This document shows, piece after piece, positions 23,321 through 34,319 of a stretch of DNA of 64,000 nt (positions within the stretch are counted from its first letter, which is position 1; every line of letters begins with the position of its first letter). Location: positions 6,438,561 to 6,502,560 of the forward strand of contig JBBBDQ010001918.1 of the NCBI GenBank assembly GCA_037127315.1, in the 5' to 3' direction. The notes below the pieces were generated by a model. It searched no databases. It saw only the letters and a program-made list of their open reading frames with translations, and was not told the DNA's origin. Position numbers and translations under genes: made by a program. This stretch comes from Ascarosepion bandense. Its lineage: Eukaryota > Mollusca > Cephalopoda > Sepiida > Sepiidae.

Positions 23321-23539
23321 TTTGTTTGGATATTATTTTTAATGGATACTCGTGTGTGAGTAGATGCTCTGTTTTTTCTAATTTAACAGTATATTTATTT
23401 ACATCTATTGGCCTGAATAAAGAAGCCATATTAGGAAAATATGCGTCTACGCACAAGATTTGAGCCTGCATTTCGTTACTTCTGATGTTTCACAAACGAA
23501 GCCCCGAATAACGCTTTTAAACAGACATTTTACGCTTGA

Positions 23540-23830
23540 TACATATTTACATATTACAGTCCGAAAAAATTAAATAATTTGAATAATAACAATATCTCAT
23601 CTCAGAAACAGATCCTTTAGAAGGCCGGAGCGTACAACGACCGAAACGTTCTGAATATGGCAAAAAAGATGGGGACAACAGTCCGAACAAATTAAATAAT
23701 GTAAAGGATTACAGTACCTCATTCCAAAAATATAGACACATCCTTAAGAAATCTGGCGCGTACAACAATCGAAACGTCGTAAATAATGTAGCCAAATAAG
23801 GACAATTATCAGAATCAACGTAAAAGGAAA
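23540..23830 (-). repeat. Two diverged monomers of the 127-bp satellite family
   Basis: Two successive units, in the orientation opposite to the main array at 46.9-50.6 kb, carrying the same landmarks: acagtccgaacaaatt, cctcattccaaaaatataga, gcgtacaac and gaaacgt. Sequence divergence is high. Confidence 0.65.
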
Positions 23831-24104
23831 AAAGTTTTGGTGAGATTTGAGTGCACAGAACATGAAGTCCAAAATTGAGGTTGTATCGTAACTAAAGTGG
23901 AAAGAATAAATTCATGTTTTTTTCTGAACAAATCGAAAGGGTTTCGAGCTATCTTGGGATCTAAACCCATCCTGCAAATTTCTTTAACTGTTAGACTTCT
24001 TTCTGCATTTTAATTTTCATATTACATTTAACATTGTCAATTAGCAACATAATTTTCAGTGTAGTTGAAGTATGTTTTCCTAATAATATGTACTGTGTAC
24101 CACA

Positions 24105-25045
24105 ACTTTTCTTTGTTTCCAATGGTCTATAACGGTGTTTCTTTTGTTGAATATGGTCTACCACAATTTTTTTTGTGTTATACGGTTTACCTAAATGATT
24201 CTTTTGTTCTATACGGCCTTCCATAATGCTCATGTTCTAAAATACAGACTACCACAATGTTTCATTTCTGTTGTACGTTTGCCAAAATATTATTGAAGTG
24301 TATAGTCTACCACAATCTATCTTTTCTGTTGTACGTCTACCAAAATATTTTTGTAGTATACGGTCTAACCCAATCGTTTTTTCTTGTACCTCTACCAAAA
24401 TATTTTTGTAGTATACGGTCCGCCACAATCTTTATTTTCTGTTGTACGTCTACCAAAATAATTTGTAGTATACGGTCTAACACAATCTTTCTTTTCTGTT
24501 GTAAGTCTACCAAATATTTTTGTAGTATATGGTCTATCACAATTTTTCTTGTTCGTCTGCCACAATATTTTTGTAGTATACAGTTTACCACAATCTTTTT
24601 CTGTTGTATATCTATTAAAATATTTTTGTAGTATACGGTTCACCACAATCTTTCTTTTCTGTTGGACGTCTTCCAAAATATTTTGTAGTGTACGGTCTAA
24701 CCCCATCTTTCTTTTTTCTTGTACGTCTACCAAAATATTTTCGTAGCATATAGTCTACCACAATCTTTCTTTTCTGTTGTACGTCTATCAAAATATTTTT
24801 GTAGTATCCAGTCAACTACAATCTTTCTTTTCTCTTGTACGTCTACTAAAATATTTTTGTAGTATACAGTCTTCTACAATCTTTTTCTGTCGGACGTCTA
24901 CGAAATTATTTTTGTAATATACGATCTACCACACTGTTTCTTTTCTTTTCTACACTCTACTACAATCTTTTTTTTTTCTGTTGGACGTCTACCAAAATAT
25001 TGTTGTAGTATACGGTCTACCACATTCTTTCTGTTGCAGTAGACT
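24105..25045. repeat. Minisatellite with unit of about 58 bp
   Basis: Tandem units containing gtagtatacggtctaccaca, then atctttcttttctg, then ttgtacgtctaccaaaatat. Sixteen or so units, diverged by small indels and substitutions, with weaker units at both ends (from about 24030). Open frames on both strands, such as repeats of KIVVDRILQKYFGRR on the minus strand, come only from the repeat. Confidence 0.85.
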
Positions 25046-25509
25046 GTCTCAATGTTTTTATGTATTGATCATAATATATATTTTGTCTTTAAAGTTTAAA
25101 ATGTTTTACAAAATTAAACTTTATTACACATTTACACCAATTTATTAAAATATTTTTAATAAAATTCAAAATCTGTAAAAGCCATTTAACATTTACATGG
25201 ATGAATCTCCCAAATTCTAGAGGGTTACGGTATGTCAGCAGATTTCTCATCCGACCTAACATTAACAGCTCAAGGAAGACAGATTGGTCTTATTCAATGG
25301 ATCAGAAAACGAACCACGTTTAAAATTTTCGACTTAATAAATACCAGCTTGATCAACACAGAAAATAAATTTATTCATAAGAAAAAGCATTGACAGTGAG
25401 CTAATCTAAAAATTAATGACAAAATACCCAAGACCGGAGATTCAAGAGCAGAAAACAGGGACCTTCTCAGGGGTCTGATTTAAAATACGAAAGGCATCAA
25501 ATGCTCTGA

Positions 25510-25626
25510 TATCTATCTATCTATCTATCTATCTATCTGAGAATAAATATGCATATGGGTATACACTCAAGTCTATGCACATATATAAAAATATTATTTA
25601 GGTGGTAAGAAAATATTGCAGCTATT

Positions 25627-25676
<50 letters not shown>
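25510..25676. repeat. (TATC)n and (AT)n microsatellites
   Basis: TATC tract at 25510-25538 and AT tract at about 25629-25676. The stretch from 25050 to 25510 has no recognisable feature. Confidence 0.9.
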
Positions 25677-25678
<2 letters not shown>

Positions 25679-25968
25679 GCTCTCACACCCTGATTGAGCA
25701 CTCTGGAAGAATGGGAGATTTTTACAACCAGTAGCTACCCTGGCATGTACGCACCGCTCATTCAGTAAAATGAATTAGAAGCACTCTGGCTATTGAGCGC
25801 ATATAATGATAATATATGCGCTAAAAAGTCTGCCTTCTTCTACCGTGCGCCCATAGCCCAGAGGTAGAATCGCCGACTGACGCCACTTCGGTTGGGTTAC
25901 AATTGGAGTCTAACCGTTCTGAAGAGCTGTGATACAGGGAAACAGATCTGTCTGCGGATGACTATATA
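25677..25968 (+). mobile_element. tRNA-derived SINE with hammerhead-like tail, copy 1
   Basis: The tRNA-like part has an A-box-like tagcccagaggtagaat near 25854 and a B-box-like ggttgggttacaat near 25891. The tail carries CTGAAGA at 25919, a hairpin (ctgt/acag) and GAAAC near 25939, then agatctgtctgcggatgac before (AT)n. The same tail occurs at 35145-35350, and a relative at 28765-28920. The sequence between 25677 and 25850 includes cgctctcacaccctga, also present upstream of the 35.1-kb copy. Confidence 0.65.
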
Positions 25969-26019
25969 TATATATATACTGTCAGTGGCACAACACTTTC
26001 CTACGATATACCAAAAAGG

Positions 26020-26762
26020 AGGACGGTAGATCAGTAAACGAATGTACTCTGGACAGATGAGTCAAAATTTGAGCATTTGGCTCTAAAAGGAGACATTATG
26101 TCAGGCGGAGATCAAATAAAAGGTACCTTGCAAAATGCATTTTGCCAACAATGAAGCGTGGAGGTGGAAATATTCTTGTTTGGGGATGCTTTAAGGGAGT
26201 TGGATGCCTGAAGAAAATTGATGGATAGATGAATAAAAAAATGTATCACCAGATTCTTATCCGCCATGGTGTTCCATCTGAGATACGTTTAATAGAGTAA
26301 GGATTTATTCATCAACAAGACAATGACCCTAAACATACTTCAGACCTTTGTAAGAATTATTTTAGTAAAAAGGAAGAGGAAGAAAGGCTTCGGAATTTGA
26401 ATTGCCCCACCCCACAAAGCCCTGATCTCAAGTCTATTGAACATCTATAAGATATTTTGTTAAAAAATTGATAAATCTAATGTTACTTCGCAAGACACAC
26501 TTTGGGAACAAATACAAGCTGCTTGGCAGGAGATACCATTAGATACATTGAAGAAGCTTGTGATGTCAATGCCTTCAGAATGAAGGCTGTGATCAAAGCA
26601 AAAGCTATTATACTAAATATTAAATTTATTTTGTAACAAGTATTTTCTCTTTTTAAAGCACTTGTCGAGTAAATAAAATAAAATCACTTAAAATTATTTT
26701 TTTTTTATTTTCTGTCAATATGGCTCATCGAACATAGTTCTTGCCCTCATACTTTTGCACAG

Positions 26763-26765
<3 letters not shown>
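26020..26765 (+). pseudogene. Tc1-like (DD34E) transposase pseudogene with 3' terminus
   Basis: Decayed DDE transposase of a cut-and-paste transposon. It reads WTDESKFE near 26056 (first catalytic D), a frame-shifted GGGNILVWGCFKGVG near 26161-26200, QQDNDPKHTS near 26312-26342 (second D) and SPDLKSIEHL near 26427-26450 (catalytic E). Spacing fits DD34E. Stops and frameshifts interrupt it. The 3' end near 26745-26765 (cctcatacttttgcacagcac) looks like a Tc1-type terminal inverted repeat. No partner was found upstream, so the 5' part, including the DNA-binding domain, is lost. Confidence 0.8.

Positions 26766-26852
<87 letters not shown>
26766..26852. repeat. (AT)n followed by (GT)n compound microsatellite
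   Basis: AT tract to about 26800, then GT tract to about 26852, filling the space between two DNA transposon remnants. Confidence 0.95.
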
Positions 26853-26854
<2 letters not shown>

Positions 26855-26857
<3 letters not shown>

Positions 26858-27401
26858 GTCCAAAAGCAGATATACAGTAAATAACATTTATTTTGAGATA
26901 CAATTATAATTACTAATACAATTATGAGACTGGAAATTAGATTTTATTTTACATAATATTAAAAAAGGGCTTAATTTTTATCAACACAGGTGCTCAAATT
27001 GTTGTCTATCACAATTTACACAACTTTGAAATCTACACCCTACGCTTCGACAAACATTTTTGCACTAGTCTCTTTGAATATTAATTTCTTGAAATTCATC
27101 TCTTAGGTAATTTTTCAAATTCCCAACACTTCTTGGTTTTCGGCTATAAACTTTGTCTTTGAGTATTTCCTGAGAGAAGAATTCCATTAGGGTCAAGTCA
27201 GGTGAACGTGCCGGCGAATCAATGGAAACCTCTTCGGCCAAGACATTTTTCAGGAAATGTTTCATCGAGATACGCACGAACTGCTAAAGAATAATGTAGA
27301 AGGGACCCATCTTGTTGGAAACAATGCACATGTACACCATTGTAATAATATAACCGACACACTAATCTATTTCACCTACAGGCCACCTACTTTTGGACCA
27401 C
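26855..27401 (-). pseudogene. Mariner/IS630-like element, internally deleted, transposase C-terminal fragment
   Basis: Terminal inverted repeats bound the element: gtggtccaaaagcagatata at the left and the complement of gtggtccaaaagtaggtggc at the right. Inside, on the minus strand, a 70-codon frame (27277-27065) reads SPARSPDLTLMEFFSQEILK and then DKVYSRKP, the last catalytic block of IS630/Tc1/mariner-superfamily transposases of the RSPDLTP.DFF type. The N-terminal and first catalytic blocks are missing. Non-autonomous remnant; the exact subfamily is uncertain. Confidence 0.75.
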
Positions 27402-27445
<44 letters not shown>

Positions 27446-27464
27446 GCTAGCTAGCTAGCTAGCT
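27402..27464. repeat. (CTAT)n then (CTAG)n microsatellite
   Basis: Array grading from CTAT to CTAG units, flanked on both sides by inverted copies of ggaccactctat (27395-27406 and 27465-27476). Confidence 0.9.
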
Positions 27465-27599
27465 ATAGAGTGGTCCTAATTGCCAATCCATTGTTTATTA
27501 GGTGTCTTCGGTTATTTTTCGTAATTTCAAGGCTATGACTCTCTACGTGTAATTTTCTATACACAACCTGCTTCTCTTTCATTTCCTAAGGACGTCCTA

Positions 27600-28165
27600 C
27601 CTATCTTACAGTTAAGTAATGGTTAAGTAATGTTTATAAATTTAAATGTCGGTGTGGTGCTGACTATATAGACCAGACGATTCAAAGCCTGTAGGTTCGC
27701 ATATCACAGTATGTACTCCGTTCTATTAGTGAGCACCACCCTACTTTTGAGTGTTCAGATATGTCCGAATCTGCGATTGACGCATTACAATTGCAAAGGA
27801 CAATGTAGTCTCTGCTAAGGTTTCTTCTCTTCAATCAAGTATAAAATGGACAGATTGGGGTATTTAGCTATGGACAATTACACCCCACACCCCACTCCCC
27901 GACAAAAAGAAAAAAAGGAAGCAAAACAAACAAAAACCATCAAAAAGGAAATTATTCCTAGATGTGGAAGAACATATTGGTGCACTTGCTGACTATAAGG
28001 AAATGCGCTGATTCTTATCCTGCAGATCGTTTTTCTGTTTTGAGCAGAGCTCGTTTTCCATTCCACCTCATCGTTCTGGAGGCTTTGACGATTCTGTCAA
28101 ACTCTCCTTCTTAGTGCAAACAAAAAAAATCTCAAGCTTCAATTAGATTTATTCCGGTCTTTTGT
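27600..28165 (+). pseudogene. Penelope-like element, GIY-YIG endonuclease remnant
   Basis: Frame from about 27635 reads FKCRCGADYIDQT, matching the start of the GIY-YIG nuclease module of Penelope-like elements (C.CG..YIGQT type), followed by VRISQYV and TFECSDMSESAI. After an interruption (about 27780-27990) the match resumes with DRFSVLSRARFPFHLIVLEA near 28024-28085. The key tyrosine and glycine of YIG are altered to YID and there are in-frame stops, so it is inactive. Family knowledge: this nuclease nicks target DNA for Penelope-like retroelements. Confidence 0.65.
27773..27977 (+). repeat. 205-bp segment duplicated at 30160-30357
   Basis: Near-identical to 30160-30357, including gcattacaattgcaaaggac, then cttctcttcaatcaag and cctagatgtggaag. 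Its position coincides with the gap in the Penelope GIY-YIG homology. Confidence 0.85.
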
Positions 28166-28439
28166 TGAGAGTTTATGACGATCAGGAATATTTCTCCACT
28201 TTTTCTGAATATTACCTAATTTTCATCCTTCATTCTAAATTTTCTTCCAACATACACCCATGATTAGTTCTGTAGGCCAAAAGATTTGCTTCGGTTTTTT
28301 TTTAAGCGGATCTCTTATTCTTTTTTAAATACATTTTTCTATTTTTAAGCGTTATGATTAAACTAATTGTTTTTATAGTTTGTTATTTCTCACCTTGGTC
28401 CTCCTTACGTATGCATTGGCATTTTGTTGTACGAAAAAA

Positions 28440-28440
<1 letters not shown>

Positions 28441-28471
<31 letters not shown>
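28441..28471. repeat. (AT)n microsatellite
   Basis: AT tract just upstream of the long inverted repeat. Confidence 0.95.
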
Positions 28472-28477
<6 letters not shown>

Positions 28478-28510
28478 AGTGATGATCCACGTATACTGTC
28501 TTATGTATAG

Positions 28511-28733
28511 GAAAGAATATTAATAAAAAGTTTTGAATTTAAAAATGTACTTTTTTGGAAGAGTATTTGTTTATTTTTATTATTGTATTTTATATTTCAG
28601 ACCGCCCTCGGTGACTCGTTTCTGATGAAGGACCGAGGGCGGTCTGAAATATAAAATACAATAATAAAAATAAACAAATACTCTCAAAAAAGTACATTTT
28701 TAAATTCAAAACTTTTTATTAATATTCTTTCTT
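28511..28733. repeat. Near-perfect inverted repeat, arms about 102 bp, 19-nt loop
   Basis: Left arm 28511-28612 and right arm 28632-28733 are reverse complements with almost no mismatch. The main difference is a 2-bp indel near 28557. The loop is 28613-28631. At the junction of loop and right arm, 28622-28649, lies CTGATGA, a gaccg/cggtc hairpin and GAAA, a hammerhead-like layout. The structure is probably formed by inverted termini of a Penelope-like element. Confidence 0.85.
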
Positions 28734-28764
28734 ATATATATATATATACAAGATGTTAAAATTT

Positions 28765-28920
28765 CTCTTCTCTGACCCAATTCGCCGATGGCTTAGAGAG
28801 TAGAGACTCCGACTGACACCAAATCGGTCGAGTTTCGATCCCGGCCGGAAGCAAGAGGAATATATCTAGCCTCACTGATGAGCTGCGAAACGGGCTTGTA
28901 TGTGGATACGACTAATATAT
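28765..28920 (+). mobile_element. tRNA-derived SINE with hammerhead-like tail, divergent relative
   Basis: The tRNA-like head has an A-box-like ggcttagagagtagagact near 28790 and a good B box (gagtttcgatccc) near 28829. The tail has CTGATGA at 28875 followed by a very short gctgc and GAAAC at 28887, with agcc/ggct pairing around it, then gtggatacgactaatata. Confidence 0.65.
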
Positions 28921-30159
28921 ATATATAAGCAGAATATTTTCATTCAGCATGTTTCATTGAATAATATAGATATATTAATTATTTTATACTGATTCTTTCT
29001 AGTTGTTTAATCAGTTTTTTCGTGTTAAGATTAAACTCATCAAGGAACGCTCCATTTTCTTTTTTTTTTTTTCCAAGATCATCTCCAGGTGTAAATTAGA
29101 GAGAGAAACTTTTTCTATCTGCGTTCCATTGACATAGGCATCTTTAAAAAAAAACACGAACGCTTTTTATTTTATAAATATTTTTTCGATTCATCTGTTG
29201 TTATAGAATGTTTTTGTAAAAGAATTGTTTCAGTATAAGGAAGATGACCGGACATTAGTAGAAATGTAAAATGACATTAATACTTATATGCACTTTAATA
29301 TCTTGTTGCTATATTCCTAAAAAACTTTTTTTGAGTAGTGGTTGTTTGATTTTGATATCACAAATTTGAAGGGTTTATTTTATTATTTTCTTACTGTAGT
29401 ATATTAGTGTCATTAATATTGTCCTAGAATTGGAACACGGATTTCCGTATTTCTAATCCAAAGCGATTATCTATTGCATCACCGTCACACCCACACTTAC
29501 ATCTCCTGGTATATCTAAGCGGTCAACCAATCTATGTATGGAACAAGGCCGACGTTACTTAACTTTGGTGATCGAACAGGGGACTCGGGTTTCAATGAGA
29601 TATAGCCGAAAGCCAATTTTTTTTTTTATGGAAGTCAATGTTTTTGCAATAAATTTGAAATATAAATTGAAATATAAATTTATTTTTTCCAATTTTACAT
29701 GTACTTTTTTTTCATTTTCTTTCATAAATTTACCTTTTTATTCTTTGTCTGTTTGTCTGCCTTTCTTTACTGTCAGTCTGTCTGTTTCTGTTCTTCATAT
29801 TTATCGTCACCCTCATCGCTATTATCTTACAGTTATATATCTTTTTGGCCTCGCATTTGCCGCTATCCCCTTTCGTTTCGCGTCCTTCTTTCTCAACCAA
29901 TTTTTCTTTTGTACCATTTCTACTTAGGCCGTCTTTAATTGCAAGTCGATTTTCTATTCAGACCACATCACTTTCACCACAACGACAACAATGGTCACTA
30001 TTTATTTTCGCTTCTAGTCATGTGACATAAGGCCTTCATTATAAAACTAATGTCCAGATGATTGCCTCCACTGGTCAGTAGCGATTACACCAAAGTGATA
30101 TTAGTCGGACGTAATTAGTCGATGAAAATCTGACCACTAGCCGATGGCCCTCGACCAGC
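28921..30159. other. No supported gene; low-complexity and possible SINE scraps
   Basis: The longest frame (29538-29927) is mainly Phe/Ser-rich sequence from T-rich DNA. A tRNA-like patch may lie near 29520-29600 (ggtgatcgaacagggga). I do not see a supported feature. Confidence 0.4.
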
Positions 30160-30357
30160 GATTGACGCATTACAATTGCAAAGGACAATGTAGCCTCTGC
30201 TAAGGATTCTTCTCTTCAATCAAGCATAAAATGGACAGATTGGAGTATTTAGTGATGGACAATTACACCCCATTCCCCGACAAAAAGAAAAAAAGAAAGC
30301 AAAATAAACAAAAACCATAAAAAAGGAAATTGTTCCTAGATGTGGAAGGACATATTT
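30160..30357 (+). repeat. Second copy of the 205-bp segment at 27773-27977
   Basis: Near-identical to the segment at 27.8 kb, with a deletion in the cacaccccactcccc part. Confidence 0.85.
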
Positions 30358-30499
30358 AAGTAGACATATAAATTCGTCCACAAAGACATTCTAATTGTAT
30401 ATTTATAGGTATTACAATACCCAAAGGTATTGTCAGTGTTTAGAAACTAATGTAAGCAAGATTATTCATTCTATTTAAATTATTTAATAATTTTGTTTG

Positions 30500-30893
30500 T
30501 GTTGTGGATCTTCGTAAATTTTTGTGCAATATCTGTCGCAAATGTTTTTGTCGAAAATACTTGTCGTAAATCTTCGTCACCAAAGTTGTAGTGACTGGTT
30601 TGTACCGGAAGTAAGACACGGAAAAATAAGGTAAGGTTCAAAACAATGTATAAGTATAACATGAAACAGTATATAGAAAGAAAGTGTTAATAATAAGTAA
30701 CTAGAAATAACTAAGTTCTAAAGTATTATTACGCTGCTTATTGCCTGACTAGTCGCTCTTGTTAACTGCTCTTATCAGCTGCTCTGTTAACTGCCCTTGT
30801 CAGCTACTCTTATAACTGCTGTCTGGAAGTCACGCAGGCAATTTATATGCAGCAAGAGGAAGAGTCCATTCCTCTTAGGAGGGTACTCTAACA
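30500..30893 (-). mobile_element. Solo LTR (about 394 bp) with 5-bp target duplication
   Basis: Begins TG and ends CA (TGTTGTGG...CTCTAACA on the plus strand) and is flanked by the direct repeat gtttg at 30495-30499 and 30894-30898. On the minus strand it starts TGTTAGAGTACCC and has a TATA-like gcatataaattg about 60 bp in, as expected of an LTR promoter. It contains short internal repeats (gttaactgctctt-type) near 30763-30822. No internal retrotransposon region lies beside it, so it is a solo LTR left by recombination, probably Gypsy-type. Confidence 0.75.
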
Positions 30894-31049
30894 GTTTGTT
30901 TTAGTGTTGCAAATGTTATTTGAAATAAAGTTGATTATATTTTATGTGGAATCAGTAAATACTTCCAAATACCACAGGTTAGTTATAGAACATGTATTCT
31001 AAGTTATCAGATATGCGGAATGCGAAATTAGGGAGCCGGGATCGAGTTC

Positions 31050-31885
31050 CGGTTTGGTTCGTTACATGCACTTACACACAACTTTGAAATGGTAAGAATG
31101 CATAACATCTCTCCACTCCGCTAGGTTGAATAGCGAATACACTAACTTCTATGACGTTGTCTTGCAAATGGTCTAACAGGGAAGAAACGGCAGTCCACTA
31201 CCAGAAAATTTTTGCTTAATCAGTCATGAATCGAAAGAGACATGATCGCCTAAACATGTATCGACTATGGCAATTAGCTGACTGATATGGAGAAAAATAT
31301 TGAATAGCAGGACAGATTGGATTCTGAAACCTTGGTTGGCGACCAGTCTACGGCAGAAAGAAACGGCAACCTGCTGCATGAAAATATTGTGCTTCCTCTG
31401 TCATGAATTGGTAGAGACATGGGCACACAAGCATGTACTGGGTATTGCAATTAACTGACTGATATAAGTGAAAAGATTGAATGTCAGGACAGATTGGATT
31501 CTGAAACCTTGGTTGGCGACCAGTCTACGGCAGAAAGAAACGGCAACCTGCTGCATGAAAATATTGTGCTTCCTCTGTCATGAATTGGTAGAGACATGGG
31601 CACACAAGCATGTACTGGGTATTGCAATTAACTGACTGATATAAGTGAAAAGATTGAATGTCAGGACAGATTGGATCCTATAACCTTGGTTGGCGACCAG
31701 TCTACGGCAGAAAGAAACGGCAACCTTCTGCATGAAAATATTGTGCTTCCTCTGTCATGAATTGGTAGACAAATAATCGCCCAAGCATGTATTGGGTATG
31801 GCAATTAACTGTCTGATCTGGATGAAAGGACTGAATAGCAAGACAGACTGATTTTTATAGCCTCGGTTGGCTCCAAGTCTACGAA
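31050..31885 (+). mobile_element. SINE with 3' module in tandem, period 177 bp
   Basis: The start of each unit (tgaat.gcaggacag or tgaatgtcaggacag) falls at 31301, 31478, 31655 and 31832, exactly 177 bp apart. The units at 31301 and 31478 look identical by eye. Each unit is the SINE 3' module (ggttggcgaccagtctacgg, ggcaacctgctgcatg, tgtcatgaattggtagag, gcaattaactgactgat). A partial older module precedes at 31150-31300. Confidence 0.85.
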
Positions 31886-32727
31886 ATAATATAGGTTTTT
31901 AAAAATTTAAAGCTGCTGTTAGCAGTTTTTCAGTGGTGGGAGGGTAAATGTCAGAAATATCAAACTGCATTAACCCATTTTAACGCAGCGTCCTCATTTG
32001 AGGACAGCATAAAAAAGGGTAAAATATAATGGGTATAAATCATTATATAAAACCATTATTATATAAAAGGTAGTGAGGATATATTGATTCATCAATAAAA
32101 TTACCTTCCAAATAATGTGCGGTTGGAAGAAAAATTCTTCTGATTTGTAAATGATTTAATGTTCTAAAACATGAGGACACTGGGTTGAAATGGGTTAATA
32201 GGGTATTGCTTCTTTTTTTAATTTAGTGAACCAATCGGTTTTGTTTAGCTACTGGTTGATTCTTAAAGCGTTTTTCGTGTCTGTGTGCTTTTACCTGGAT
32301 GGTTTTGCTGTTTTTATCGTTTACATGGATGGATTGAGTAGACGGTATTTTAGATTGTTTATGTAATTTTCGTTGTGGTCTTTTACCATGATGAGTACAT
32401 GTCTCTTCTTTCTGTAATTATTTGTTTCTAACATCGATTTTAAGTTCGGCCGCTATTTGTTTTTTTTTTTTGTTTTTGTTTTACTATTGATGCTATTTTC
32501 CAGTTGTTAGTAGCCTTTTCTTAACTTTATTGATTCTCTGTGTTGACGGCTTTATGATATGTTTACTCGTCTTGTCTGATTGGATAATTATCAGATTTAT
32601 TGATTGTAAAAATGTATTTTCGTATTTCTTGTTGTAGATCATTTGTGGTATTCTTAAATTTGATTTTGTTAATCAGCGAGAACTTTTATTTTTCAAATTC
32701 CGATAGTTGGTCGTCATTATTTTTTTA
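31886..32727. other. No recognisable feature
   Basis: AT-rich sequence. An imperfect inverted pair (gaggacagcat near 31995 and its relatives near 32170) is weak. No supported gene. Confidence 0.45.
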
Positions 32728-34150
32728 ATCATTTCACCCCAAGCAAGGCATTCCACTGCCACTATTGCGCCTGGGGCTACATAGGGGAAGGTGCAGAGAA
32801 GGAGTGGTTAGACATAGGGAATGTCAGGAGGAAGGTGATAGATGGGTAAGGATACCGAGGATGAGGGTTGGGCAGATGGGAAGAGTGTTTGATAGAATGG
32901 GAGCAGGTTAGTGTGTTAGGAGGTGTCTATTGACCTTACATTTAAACTCCTGGAGATTGTAGCCGTCGGGGAAGCACTCGTGGGGAAGGGAATTCCACAG
33001 TCGGGAAGTGCGAGGAAAGAAACTGTTGGAGTAGAAGTTGCGGTTGCATTTTATCGGTTTTACTGTAGAAGGGTGGGATCTAGTTGCTAATCTAGTATCT
33101 CGTGTAAATTCGTATCTAGGGGGCAGCAGTAATCTAAGTTCATCGGAGCAGAAACCGTGAAAGTATTTATAGAAGAGGCACAGGGAAGCCACGTCGCGCC
33201 TGTGGGAGAGAGACTGCAGGCGGTCTGCCAAGTTGGCATCTATCACATTACAGACCCTCCTCTGAACATTATCGAGAAGCCCAAGGAGAACAGCAGGGGC
33301 ACCCGACCAGATATGGCAGCAGTATTCAATGCACGGGCGGATGGTAGATTTATATATGTGCAGGATAGATTTAGACGGAAAAAACTTCCGGGCCCTACAC
33401 AGAGAACCGACTTTCATAGCAACGGATTTAGCAATGAATTCGATATAGTCATTCCATTTGAGGTCCGCTGAAACCAAGGAGGCGTAGTGTTTTACTCTCT
33501 GAAAGGCAAGCCTGGTCCATGCTAATGGGAGGTAGGTGCGATTGTCGATGATGGTTAATTGAAAGTAGCTTCGTTTTAGAAGCATTAAAATTTACTAGCC
33601 ATTTCTTACCCCGGTCCACTATGGATTGGAGGTCTTTTTCAATCTCGGCTGCGAGGTTAGCTTTGACGCCTACACCAGATTTTTGGTCGAGGCGAGTGTA
33701 AACTGTGGTGTCATCGGCGTACAAACCTACTTGGGATATTATGGAATCAGGGAGATCATTAATGTATATCAGGAAGAATGTAGGGACTAAGATGGAGCCT
33801 TGGGGGACACCTGCGTTTGTATGGTAGTTCTGGGAGACATGTCCGTTTAATACCACCTTCATTGTGCGGTTAGAGAGGAATGACTGGATTAGTTCAAACA
33901 AATGTCCAGTTATACCATAGCTCTGCAGTTTGCATAGAAGGCCAGCATGCCAAACTCTGACGAACGCCTTAGATATATCCAATGCAACGGTTCGGGCTTC
34001 GCCATTCCTGTCGAGTGCCTGGTATATGTACTCGGTGATGGTCGTTAGCATATCAGCAGTAGACCTGGTGAAGCGGAAACCATATTGCTTGTCCGAGAGG
34101 AGCCTGTGTGCTGTGAGATGCTGAACCACCTCGGCGTTGATAATGGCTTA
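32728..34150 (-). pseudogene. LINE-B reverse transcriptase, best-preserved frame
   Basis: Minus-strand copy with two long overlapping frames (34129-33449, 226 codons, and 33585-32908, 225 codons) separated by one frameshift near 33470-33580. Domains in order: LSDKQYGFRFTRSTADML near 34095, DISKAF near 33980, GVPQGSIL near 33820, LYADDTTVYTRL with the catalytic YADD near 33725, KWLVNFNASKTKLLSI near 33605, and then the C-terminal domain IYKSTIRPCIEYCCHIWSG and SLCLFYKYFHGFCSDEL to the stop at 32908. The RT motifs before FGKV, and any endonuclease, are missing. It ends in the family 3' box and T-rich tail near 32728. Recent insertion relative to the other copies. The catalytic pair is intact but the enzyme is truncated. 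Confidence 0.9.
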
Positions 34151-34319
34151 TGGTGAGGGGGGATTTAAATAAAAAATATTCGGTTTCTTCCGGTTGTAAT
34201 CTTCGTTTTCGTGTTTGGAGAAGAAGACTTTTCACCTCACCCTTTTTATGACGTGTCAGTTCGTAATATCTTTTACCGAGACCATGATGTCTTTGGTAGA
34301 GAAACCCAAAATGCTAAGG

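Noticed and set aside
29538..29927. 129-codon membrane protein candidate
   Set aside because: The hydrophobicity comes from T-rich sequence. No recognisable family, signal peptide logic or conservation argument is available.
30587..30893. Shorter LTR ending at the cactaca near 30587 with an internal region starting actttggtgacg
   Set aside because: The matching gtttg duplications at 30495 and 30894 place the left boundary at 30500, so the supposed internal region lies within the LTR.
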